Below, piece by piece: positions 7,897-17,100 of a stretch of 64,000 nucleotides of DNA. Location of the stretch: NCBI RefSeq assembly GCF_000485795.1, contig NZ_AXZL01000067.1, positions 62,001 to 126,000 of the forward strand. Reading direction: 5' to 3'. The notes below the pieces were generated by a model. That model was not told the origin of the DNA and made no database searches. It worked only from the letters and a program-made list of their open reading frames with translations. Each line of letters opens with the position of its first letter. Position 1 is the stretch's first letter. This DNA comes from Shewanella decolorationis S12 (lineage in GTDB: Bacteria > Pseudomonadota > Gammaproteobacteria > Enterobacterales > Shewanellaceae). Made by a program: the position numbers and the translations under genes.

Positions 7897-10608
7897 ATGA
7901 GTCAACGTACATTACACTCCTTATTTAAACCCACATCCGTAGCCATTATTGGCGCCTCCAATAGTGAGAAACGCGCCGGTAATGTGCTGATGAAAAACCT
8001 GCTCTCCAGCGGATTTTCTGGCCCCATCATGCCCGTGACGCCAAAATACCGTGCCGTGATGGGGGTACTTGCCTATCCCAATATCGAAGCCTTACCGATA
8101 AAGCCCGATTTAGCGGTGATTTGTACCCGCGCCACTCGTGTACCCGCCATCGTCGAAACTCTGGCCCAATTCGGCTGTAAAGTGGCGATTATCATGGCAT
8201 CCGGCATGGCGCAGGAGGTGAATGAAGAAGGTGTCAGCCTGCTCGACTTAGCCATGCAACACGCTAAACGCTATGGTATGCGTATCCTTGGTCCCAACAG
8301 TTTAGGTATTTTATTGCCGCCGTTAGGGCTCAATGCCAGCTTGGCCCACGCCAGCGCCCTGCCCGGCAAAATTGCTTTTGTGTCGCAGTCGGCGGCGATT
8401 TGTACCACAGTGCTGGATTGGGCAAACAACAAAGGTATTGGCTTTTCATCCTTTATCTCCCTTGGCGATGCCACCGATATTAACTTCGATGAGTTACTCG
8501 ATTTCCTCGGCCGCGATAGCCGTACTAGCGCCATCATGTTGTATATCGATTCGGTCAATGAGAAACGCCATTTCCTCTCCGCCGCCCGCGCCGCCTCCCG
8601 CAATAAGCCCATATTAGTGATTAAATCAGGCCGCAGCGCCGAAGGAGTACGTGCTGCCAAGTTGCATACGGGTGGCATTGGCGGTAACGATGCCGTGTAC
8701 GAAGCCGCCTTTAGGCGCGCTGGTATGCTGCGGGTGAATGATTTGATTGAACTTTTTGCCGCAGTGGAAAGCCTCGCCCACTCTAATCCATTGCAAGGCG
8801 AGCGATTAGGGATCATCAGTAATGGTGGCGGCCCTGCGGTATTGGCCGTCGATGAACTTATTCTGCGCGGCGGTAAACTGGCGGAGTTATCCCAAGAGAC
8901 CATCGCCAAACTCGATGCCGTGCTGCCCAGTACTTGGTCGAAACAAAATCCCGTTGATATTATCGGCGATGCCAACGCCAGCCGTTACGCCAGCGCACTT
9001 AATATCCTGATGGATAGTGAAGAATTAGACGCAATCTTAGTGCTGCACTCGCCCTCAGCCCTTGGCGAAAGTGTCGAAATTGCCGATGCCTTAATTAAGG
9101 TGATCCACGCGCATCCGAAGAAAAACCGCTTAAATATCCTCACCAACTGGAGCGGTGAAGACTCGGCCTACCAGGCCCGCAAGCGCTTTACCAAGGGTGG
9201 CATCTCCACCTATCGCACCCCCGAAGGTGCGGTCGGTGCCTTTATGCATATGGTAGAATATCGCCGTAACCAAAAACTGCTGCAGGAAGTGCCGCAGTCT
9301 ATCCCCGACAATATTCCAACCGATAGCCAAACGGCGCGAAAACTGCTGCAAGCGGCGCAGGCAAAGGGCAAAGCGGTACTTGAAACCCACGAAGCCAGCC
9401 CGATTTTACGCGCTTATGGCCTCAATACTATCGACACTTGGTTTGTCAAAGACGCCGATGAGGCCGTTGCCATTGCGAATGAGGCGGGTTATCCCCTCGC
9501 GCTCAAGGTGCAATCACCGAATATTTTGCATAAATCCGATGTCCACGGCGTTATGCTTAACCTCACCTCGGCGGAAGATATTCGCCATGCCGCTAATGCG
9601 ATTACTCAGCGGGTGCATCAGGCCAATCCCGACGCGATTATCGAGGGCATGATAGTGCAAAAGATGGCATTGACCGCGGGCGCGCAGGAAATTCGGGTCG
9701 CCGTAATCAGCGATCCCGTCTTTGGTCCGGCCATCTGTTTAGGTGAAGGCGGTTCTGAGTGGGATCCCACAAGGGACGCGGCCGTGGCTTTACCCCCACT
9801 CAATATGGCGCTGGCCCGCTACATGGTGATCCAAGCTTTAAAGACCCATAAGTTAAAGGACAGGCATTTACCGCTGGGGCTGGATATGAACGCCCTGTGC
9901 GTAATGCTGACGCAAATTTCCCACATCGTCATTGACTGCCCAGAGATAGCATCGTTAGATCTTAACCCTGTGCTAGCGGCGGGGGAAAACATCACCCTGC
10001 TTGATGTGAATATCCGTCTGCACGATGCCAATACCGATAACACCTCGCGTCTTGCCATCATGCCCTATCCCAAAGAATTAGAGGAATTTGCCGAGCTTAA
10101 AAATGGCCTTAAGGTCATGCTGCGTCCCATCCTGCCCGAGGATGAGCCCAAGCATTTGGCCTTCGATAATTCCCTCTCCGATGAAGATAGGTACAAACGC
10201 TACTTTGGCGTGCGCTCTAAGATGACCCACGAGGAAATGGCGGTACTGACCCAAATCGACTACGCCCGCGAAATGGCGTTTATCGCCACAGCTAAAGGGC
10301 CGGACGGTGATGACATAACCCTAGGTGCGGTAAGGGCCTCCATCGACCCCGACAATACTGAAGCCGAATTTGCCATGGCGGTGCGGGGCGATCACCAAGG
10401 TATTGGGCTGGGTAAATTACTGCTCGAAAAATTGATTAAATACTATCAAGCCAATGACACACCTGTGCTAACCGGCTTTACCATGTTTGAAAACCGCAAT
10501 ATGGCAAGCCTTGCCAAGAGCTTAGGTTTTAAAGTGACCTTCGATATGGAAGAACATTTGATCAAAATGCATATGGATTTGAAAAGTGATACCCCAACCC
10601 ATTCCTGA
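7897..10608 (+). CDS. patZ: PatZ-type protein lysine acetyltransferase (NDP-forming acyl-CoA synthetase fused to GNAT)
   Basis: A 903-residue protein that matches E. coli PatZ (YfiQ/Pka) and Salmonella Pat along its length. Order: CoA-binding domain from residue 1 (SVAIIGASN), succinyl-CoA-ligase-like domain (GPNSLGILLP, FVSQSAAICTTVLDWA), ATP-grasp domain (about 490-720) and a C-terminal GNAT domain (about 740-890) with the acetyl-CoA loop HQGIGLGKLL. The family acetylates acetyl-CoA synthetase and other proteins, linking carbon status to enzyme activity. The frame is open from 7870, but ATG 7897 (MSQRTLHSLF) aligns with the E. coli start MSQRGLEALL and is preferred. It is monocistronic. Confidence 0.95.
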   Translation: MSQRTLHSLFKPTSVAIIGASNSEKRAGNVLMKNLLSSGFSGPIMPVTPKYRAVMGVLAYPNIEALPIKPDLAVICTRATRVPAIVETLAQFGCKVAIIMASGMAQEVNEEGVSLLDLAMQHAKRYGMRILGPNSLGILLPPLGLNASLAHASALPGKIAFVSQSAAICTTVLDWANNKGIGFSSFISLGDATDINFDELLDFLGRDSRTSAIMLYIDSVNEKRHFLSAARAASRNKPILVIKSGRSAEGVRAAKLHTGGIGGNDAVYEAAFRRAGMLRVNDLIELFAAVESLAHSNPLQGERLGIISNGGGPAVLAVDELILRGGKLAELSQETIAKLDAVLPSTWSKQNPVDIIGDANASRYASALNILMDSEELDAILVLHSPSALGESVEIADALIKVIHAHPKKNRLNILTNWSGEDSAYQARKRFTKGGISTYRTPEGAVGAFMHMVEYRRNQKLLQEVPQSIPDNIPTDSQTARKLLQAAQAKGKAVLETHEASPILRAYGLNTIDTWFVKDADEAVAIANEAGYPLALKVQSPNILHKSDVHGVMLNLTSAEDIRHAANAITQRVHQANPDAIIEGMIVQKMALTAGAQEIRVAVISDPVFGPAICLGEGGSEWDPTRDAAVALPPLNMALARYMVIQALKTHKLKDRHLPLGLDMNALCVMLTQISHIVIDCPEIASLDLNPVLAAGENITLLDVNIRLHDANTDNTSRLAIMPYPKELEEFAELKNGLKVMLRPILPEDEPKHLAFDNSLSDEDRYKRYFGVRSKMTHEEMAVLTQIDYAREMAFIATAKGPDGDDITLGAVRASIDPDNTEAEFAMAVRGDHQGIGLGKLLLEKLIKYYQANDTPVLTGFTMFENRNMASLAKSLGFKVTFDMEEHLIKMHMDLKSDTPTHS

Positions 10609-10641
10609 TGGGCTTAATATATTAGGTTAACCTAGGGCGCG

Positions 10642-10891
10642 TTGACGTTTCGAGATTTGGTGTTGTTCGTTCTGGCAAGCACATGCTCGCGAAACGAGGA
10701 ATGATGTGTCGTTATTCTACTCAAATGACGAGCGGCTATGATAGCAAGGGCTTGCCAGACGAACTCTTCGGGCAGCATTTGGCTGGCGTTTCTGCTGCGT
10801 TATCGTCCGTTTATGTAGAATAACGACACTGCACGGACTCAGCCTTGTATACAAGCCAGCCAAATTGCTGCAAAAAAACCAGAAACGTCAA
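10642..10891. repeat. 250-bp structured intergenic element with nested and crossing inverted repeats
   Basis: The ends are a 10-bp inverted repeat: TTGACGTTTC at 10642-10651 and GAAACGTCAA at 10882-10891. Inside are a perfect 15-bp pair (GTGTCGTTATTCTAC at 10706-10720 with 10815-10829), a pair at 10665-10680 with 10750-10764 (one base bulged) and a pair at 10771-10787 with 10855-10871 (one base bulged). Some pairs cross, so they cannot all form in one simple cruciform. It has no coding capacity. It looks like a dispersed extragenic repeat of Shewanella or a MITE-like relic (inference). Confidence 0.7.
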
Positions 10892-10902
10892 TATGACTTA
10901 GC

Positions 10903-10928
10903 ATAAGTGCCACCATTGTGGCACTTAT
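10903..10928. terminator. Perfect 11-bp hairpin downstream of patZ
   Basis: ATAAGTGCCAC and GTGGCACTTAT flank a 4-base loop. There is no strong T-run on either side, so it may be a weak bidirectional terminator between the convergent patZ and iaaA genes. Confidence 0.5.
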
Positions 10929-11147
10929 TCGTTGGGCGACTAAAGCTAAAATTAAAAATTTTCAATAAATTAGCCAATAAAAATAGGATTTAATGACCAT
11001 TCAGGAGTTTTCAACAATTCGGCATTTATGCAGAGTTAGGTCAGTACTGCATTGTTATTCGACATATCGGGGCAAACAAGGTGAAAACACCAAGCCAATA
11101 CCGTCAGTGTCATCAGGCTAATCTAAGCGTTCTTATCGGAAACAGGC

Positions 11148-12179
11148 CTATTGATCCTGCCAAATCATCACTTGGGCTGGCTCGCCATTACTACGGGTAG
11201 CGCGGTACATACCTTCGGTATTAAATGGCGTGGCAATATTGCCTCTGTGGTCGACCGCAATCACACCACCAGAGCCGCCAGCGGTGATAAGGCGTTGATT
11301 AATCACTTCATCTGCCGCTTGAATAATGGATTTTTGCTGGTACTTCACCTTAGCGCAGATATCGCCCGCCACTTGATAGCGAATAAAAAACTCACCATGG
11401 CCAGTAGCCGATACAGCGCAAACGCCGTTTTCGGCATAGGTGCCAGCACCAATCACGGGCGAGTCCCCAATCCGACCAAAGCGCTTAGCCGTCATCCCAC
11501 CAGTAGAAGTGCCCGCCGCTAAGTTGCCGTTTTTATCTAAGGCGACAGCGCCGACGGTGCCAAATTTATAATCGAGATCTTTCATCTCAATCCCCGCAAT
11601 TTGGTCTGATTTTTCAGCCGCCTGCAGTTTTTGCCTGGCATCGAGTAATTGCTGATAACGTGCATCGCTATCGAAATGGCTGTTAGGTACCAGTTTAAAA
11701 CCTTGGGTTAAGGCAAACTCCTCGGCCCCTGCGCCCGAGAGCATCACATGCTCGGACTTATTCATCACGGCTAGGGCCAAATCGATAGGATTAGCGATAT
11801 GGCGCACGCCCGCTACGGCGCCCGCATTCATGGTTTTACCATCCATAATGGAGGCATCTAACTCATGGCCGCCATCATAGGTGTAAACCGAACCGACACC
11901 GGCGTTAAACAGCGGGCTATTTTCTAATACATTGATGGCGGTTTGCACCGCAACTAAGCTATCGCCACCCTGCTCGAGCACTTTGGAGCCTTTATCAACG
12001 GCTTCTTTGAGTTTGTCTTTGTAGGCCTGGCGCAGCTCAGGTGTGAGATTAGCCTTGGAAATCGTGCCCGCGCCACCGTGGATCGCAATGGCAAAAGGTT
12101 TTTCATTCGCATGGGTATTTTGTGACATAAAAAGTGCACTCGAGAGAATTAAACTAAAGGTGGCTAATTTTATTTTCAT
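11148..12179 (-). CDS. iaaA: Isoaspartyl peptidase / L-asparaginase (Ntn-hydrolase), exported
   Basis: A 343-residue plant-type asparaginase family enzyme that cleaves isoaspartyl dipeptides. Residues 1-24 form a signal peptide ending in HANA/E, so it acts in the periplasm. Family hallmarks are the N-terminal AIHGGAGTI (32-40), NAGVGSV and the autoprocessing site FGTVGAVALD, with Thr208 expected to become the new N-terminal nucleophile after self-cleavage. GTSTGGM and GAGTYAENGVCAVSATGHGE follow. It is divergent from tamA and stands alone. The E. coli homologue is within the gsi operon, which is absent here. Confidence 0.93.
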   Translation of the reverse strand: MKIKLATFSLILSSALFMSQNTHANEKPFAIAIHGGAGTISKANLTPELRQAYKDKLKEAVDKGSKVLEQGGDSLVAVQTAINVLENSPLFNAGVGSVYTYDGGHELDASIMDGKTMNAGAVAGVRHIANPIDLALAVMNKSEHVMLSGAGAEEFALTQGFKLVPNSHFDSDARYQQLLDARQKLQAAEKSDQIAGIEMKDLDYKFGTVGAVALDKNGNLAAGTSTGGMTAKRFGRIGDSPVIGAGTYAENGVCAVSATGHGEFFIRYQVAGDICAKVKYQQKSIIQAADEVINQRLITAGGSGGVIAVDHRGNIATPFNTEGMYRATRSNGEPAQVMIWQDQ

Positions 12180-12299
12180 TATTTACATCCCCTTAAACAG
12201 TAGCGTCCTTTGTAACCATTTCAATGACTAATTTCAATCATCTCCTTGCCTGTTACCTCCATTCTGGCGACAATGAACTCACATCACAGGGATTATAAA

Positions 12300-14156
12300 G
12301 TGCAGCGATTCTTGCAAATAACGTCATTATCTTTTCGTCTTCATTTGCTTCTTGGCCTGAGTTTAGTCACATCGGGGACTATGGCCGCCGATAACTTTTT
12401 AACGCTTTCTGTCAACGGGGTCGACGAAGCCCTAAAGCGTAACATTCTCGCCCACTTAGGCGCGATGCCAGACTCCGAAGTGCAGCGCCGAGCCTTCTTA
12501 TTTAACGTCGAAGACAATGTCACCACCGCCCTCGAGTCCATGGGATATTACCATGGCGAAGTGGAAGAACAGTTAGTCGAAAAGGACAAAGGCCCGTGGG
12601 AGCTCAAACTCACGGTCAAAGCGGGTGAGCCAGTTAAAGTTCAATGGGTCGACATTAATTTTTCCGGCGATATGCTCGACGACCGCGCCTTCGATAAGTG
12701 GCTGGCGGAGGTGAATATCAAGCCAGGAGATACGCTCAACCATGGGGTGTATTCCGATGTGAAATCCCAACTGGTGACGCTTGCCCTGGCAAGAGGTTAT
12801 TTCGATGGCGAATTCACCGAGTCGCAAATCAAAATCAACCGCGATTTAAACACGGCGCAAATTAGCCTGCATTTTAACTCCGGCGCACGTTACCACTTTG
12901 GTCAAGTGAGTTTTGATGGACATACTTTAGAGCCGGATATCCTCACTAAGCTTATTCCCTTTAAGGAAGATGCGGCCTATTCGACCCGCCGTGTCAGTGC
13001 ACTTAACCGCCAGTTGTTGGATACGGGTTATTTTGCCAATATAAAAGTGATCCCTCAGGTCGATCAGGCAAAGGATAATCAACTGCCAGTAAAGGTAGAA
13101 CTCACCAATAAAGCCAGCCACTCGATTGAATTAGGTCTCGGTGGCGATATAGGCCAAAGCGCCGATAAAACCTTCGACCCTAGGGTGCGGGTCACTTGGC
13201 GCACACCACAAGTCAATAAGTACGGTCATTCTCAGGAGACCAGTTTGGAGTGGTCTCCTGATAGGCCCAAGTTTTTAACTACTTATACGATTCCACTGAC
13301 GCATCCCTTAGACGATCAACTCAAAATTCGTTTAGGCTTGTTGCGAGATAAATACGGGGTTACCCAGATTTACGAGCCAGAAAACCGCGATTTTCGCAAC
13401 ACAGGGCAATTGGAGTCGACCAAGTATTTGCTCGGGCTACTTAGGCAACAACGCTTAGATAATCAATGGCTCATGAGTTATTCCCTCGATGCGATTCGCG
13501 AGGAATATACTCAATCTGACATCGATTACAGCCCTAGTTTTTATCTGGCGGGAATTAACTTTTCTAAAACCACCCGTGGTGATAACTCACTCGATCCTAA
13601 GTCCGGCTTTAGGCAAATGTATAGCTTAGATTATGCCGATCCTTATTTGGGCTCAGAAACCCGCCTTGCCCGTTTACAGGCCAAGTTTAAGTGGATTGAT
13701 ACCTTTTTTGATAACCACAGAATTGTGGCGCGTATGGATCTCGCCGCCAACCTAGCCAATGAAAATGAGCTGGCCTTTATCCCGCCGTCGCTACGTTACT
13801 TTGCCGGTGGCGACCAAACCATACGTGGTTATGGCTATCAAGAGCTTGGTCCTTATCTCGATTACCTCGATGCAGATGGAAAAGTTAATCGTGAGGTTAT
13901 CGGTGGGCGCTATCTCATGGTTGGCAGTTTGGAATATCAATATTACGTCACCCCGACTTGGCGTGTTGCCACCTTTGTCGATGCGGGTAACGCCTTTGAT
14001 AACAACCAGTTTGAACCTGTGGTCTCAGTGGGCGGAGGTATCCATTGGATCTCCCCCATTGGCCCAATTAAGTTAGATTTAGGGGTTGGTTTGAAAGAGA
14101 CAGACACCATTGACCGCTCATGGCGCATTCACTTAACCATGGGGACAGAGCTATGA
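12300..14156 (+). CDS. tamA: TamA outer-membrane Omp85-family translocation/assembly protein
   Basis: About 618 residues from the GTG at 12300, which is preceded by AGGG and gives a signal peptide ending near GTMAA. The frame is open further upstream to a TTG at 12246, but that start has no good ribosome site. Three POTRA-like segments fill the first 250 residues, followed by a 16-strand Omp85 barrel that contains the conserved RGY motif (GGDQTIRGYGYQELGP). It works with TamB in outer-membrane protein and lipid homeostasis. The stop overlaps the tamB start by 4 bases (ATGA), showing translational coupling. Confidence 0.93.
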   Translation: MQRFLQITSLSFRLHLLLGLSLVTSGTMAADNFLTLSVNGVDEALKRNILAHLGAMPDSEVQRRAFLFNVEDNVTTALESMGYYHGEVEEQLVEKDKGPWELKLTVKAGEPVKVQWVDINFSGDMLDDRAFDKWLAEVNIKPGDTLNHGVYSDVKSQLVTLALARGYFDGEFTESQIKINRDLNTAQISLHFNSGARYHFGQVSFDGHTLEPDILTKLIPFKEDAAYSTRRVSALNRQLLDTGYFANIKVIPQVDQAKDNQLPVKVELTNKASHSIELGLGGDIGQSADKTFDPRVRVTWRTPQVNKYGHSQETSLEWSPDRPKFLTTYTIPLTHPLDDQLKIRLGLLRDKYGVTQIYEPENRDFRNTGQLESTKYLLGLLRQQRLDNQWLMSYSLDAIREEYTQSDIDYSPSFYLAGINFSKTTRGDNSLDPKSGFRQMYSLDYADPYLGSETRLARLQAKFKWIDTFFDNHRIVARMDLAANLANENELAFIPPSLRYFAGGDQTIRGYGYQELGPYLDYLDADGKVNREVIGGRYLMVGSLEYQYYVTPTWRVATFVDAGNAFDNNQFEPVVSVGGGIHWISPIGPIKLDLGVGLKETDTIDRSWRIHLTMGTEL

Positions 14157-17100
14157 GTCAGCCCCCTATCCATGAACCTAATGCACCTGAGCAGCAATCC
14201 TCTTTAGAGCAAAATCCAACATGCGTGCAGCCCAAAACGCTTAAGCTGCGCATTTGGCAAATATTTAAACTCTGCACGCGGATTATTGTTTACGTTCCCT
14301 TAAGTCTTTTGGTGCTAACCGCATTACTGCTAGGGACTGAAATTGGCTCGCGGATAAGTGTGGGTTTAGCCGATAAGTTTGTGCCCGATCTGGCGCTCAC
14401 CTACACTTCTGGCTCCTTAAATAAAGATCTCACCTTAGCCCACGCCAGTTGGTCGATGGATGGGATTAAGGTCGAGCTCAAGGATTTACATTTGGCATGG
14501 CAACCCACATGTCTGCTACAAAAACAGCTGTGCGTGAATGCTCTAACGGCGAGCCAAATCGATGTCAATATCGATACCGAGACCTTAAGCGCCGGCGGTG
14601 CAGAAGTCGACGTCCCCCCCGAAAATGATGAGCCGAGTGAACTGGTTCTGCCCTTTGGCATCAAACTCGACAGCGCTGAACTGAATAACATCAATATTTC
14701 GGTCGATAAGATGCGCTTTTCGGCAAATCATATTCAGACCGCCGCTACTTGGTTTGCCGAAGGACTGACAGTCGAGCAGCTTAGCAGTGAAGGCTTGGCC
14801 GTGTTAATTCCAACCGACGACAGCTCTGTGCCAGACACACCAGCCACAACTCCTCAAGGCGCAGGCATACAAGTTACTGACACCAAGGCAACTGAGACAA
14901 CTACAGCGGCAGAAACCACGAGCGCAGCGGCTACGCCTCCTCAGCCTGAGACAGAAAAATCAGCAACCGCAGTGGTGGCAACAAGCGCTAAAGCTTCCAC
15001 TGAGAAACCCATTGCAGATAAACAAACGGATGAAAACGCCAACAAGCAAGCATCTTCAGAGGAATGGGCTCTTGCCCATTTACCACAGGTTTTTATGCCT
15101 TTTCCGGTGGATGTCAAGCACCTCAGTTTAGACAACAGCCGTTTACAGATTGGTCCGCGCGAAGATCTATTTAGCCATATTGAGCTTCAAGGTCAATTTG
15201 CCAAGTATCAGTTAACTCTAGAAAAACTGCTGCTTGCCCATAGTTATGGCGAAGTTTCTGTGGTGGGCCAACTCGCCCTCGAACAGGACTATCCGCTCGC
15301 GCTTGAGGTTAAGGCCAATGTGACTCAGGTTGCCGAGTTGCCTGAATTGACCCATCAACAATTAAACCTAACGCTTAGCCAAAGCGTCGGACAGCTTGGG
15401 ATCCATGCCCTTGCCAATGGGGATGTCGATTTTAGTCTCAATGGACAATTGACCCTCAAAGATCCCATGCTGCCCTACAAGGTCAAACTAGAGAAAGCCC
15501 GCGCACAATGGCCACTGCAACATGCCGAGTATCTCGTCAGCGACCTTAACCTCGACACCCAAGGCTCCCTCACGCAGCAAGCGGCGACGCTCAATGGAAA
15601 TGTCACCACACCTTTCCATAAAGTCTTAGCCATCAGCAGTGAACTCCATCATCAGGATGCGAAGCTCGATATTAAGCAGTTTATTGCAAAGGGCGAGCTA
15701 GGTTCGGTCGATGTCACCGGTGAGCTAGATTACGCTAAGGCGATCACTTGGAAAGCCAAGGTATTGCTCGATAACCTGAAATTACAGGAAATCACCCTGC
15801 CGGAAACCGCACAGACGCCTGAAACGACAGCTAAAAAGGACTCTAAAGCGCCGAGCACAAATACCGATAAGTCCGCGCCTGCCACAACAAATACGCCAGC
15901 GCCAACGACAACAACAGCCGCTACAAGTGCAACGAGCAGCCTGCCAAACAGTTTAATCTCGGGACAATTACAGACAACTGGGCGTTTGCTAGATAAACAG
16001 TGGCAAGTGGCGCTAACAGACACTCAACTGTCAGGCACAATGCAGAGTTATCCGTTTGATATCACAGCCGATGTCAGCATAAACGATAAACTGTATATCA
16101 GCGCCAAAGGGGTCAATGCTAAGGTACTGGGTTCAACCTTAACCTTAGCGGGCGAAACCAACAAAACCTGGAACATTGAGGGCAAGCTGCAAGTCCCCGA
16201 TTTCGGTTTATGGCTACCCCAAGCCAGCGGCCAATTGCAGGCAGATATCAATGTCACTGGGGATGAAAAACATCCACAACTTGAGCTAACCGCGCAACTG
16301 GTCGATCTGGTGCATCAAAATATTAAACTCAGGGAGTCAACACTCAAGGCTTACTATAAACCTTTGGATGCACACGAGTTTGCCCTTTCACTCAAGTCCA
16401 AGGCGCTACAACTCGGCTCACAGAGTCTAGATACTGTCATCTTGGGCAGTAAGGGTGATATTCAAAACCAAAAACTCACGCTGAGTGCCACAGGGGATTT
16501 AGGACTCGAGCTTGGCGTGAGCAGCCAATACGATATGAAAAAATCCCAGTTAAAAGCTCAAGTGAATAAAATCAACTTGGCAACCCCTGTTGGTCGCTGG
16601 GAAATTGATAAGGACATTTTTATTGCGTGGGACCAAAACAAATCCAAAGGTAATATTAGCCCTTTCTGTCTAGTGAACCCCAACAGTCAGGTTTGCCTCG
16701 ATAATCAAGTCACAATTGGCAAAACTGGCGATGCCCAGATCAGCTATGTAGGTAATTTAGGTAAGTTGTTAGTGCCTGTATTACCAGACAATATGCAATG
16801 GGACGGCAGTTCTTCACTCTTAGCAAACTTTGCTTGGGCGGCGGGACGTAAACCCACCGCTAATGTCGACTTTAATTTTACTCCCGGTAGCATCAAGCTT
16901 AAACGCGCTAAAAACCGTGAAGTCACCATCAAGTATCAACAGCTCGCGTTAAAGGCAAATTTGGATGCTAAACGCCTTACATCAACGATTAACTTTGAAT
17001 CAGAAGCAGTTGCTAGTTGGCAGAGTGAATTTACCGTTAACGTGACCCCAGACAGGGCTTTGTCAGGTTATGCCAATATCAAACAAATTAACCTACAACC

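Larger units (their letters stand above)
10609..11147. other. Gene-free stretch between patZ and iaaA
   Basis: This 539-bp region contains no credible gene. It holds the structured 250-bp element at 10642-10891 and a perfect hairpin at 10903-10928, followed by AT-rich sequence downstream of the convergent iaaA gene. Confidence 0.7.

Noticed and set aside
8271..8975. Minus-strand frame of 234 codons opposite patZ
   Set aside because: It is fully antisense to a well-supported gene and its translation shows no domain.
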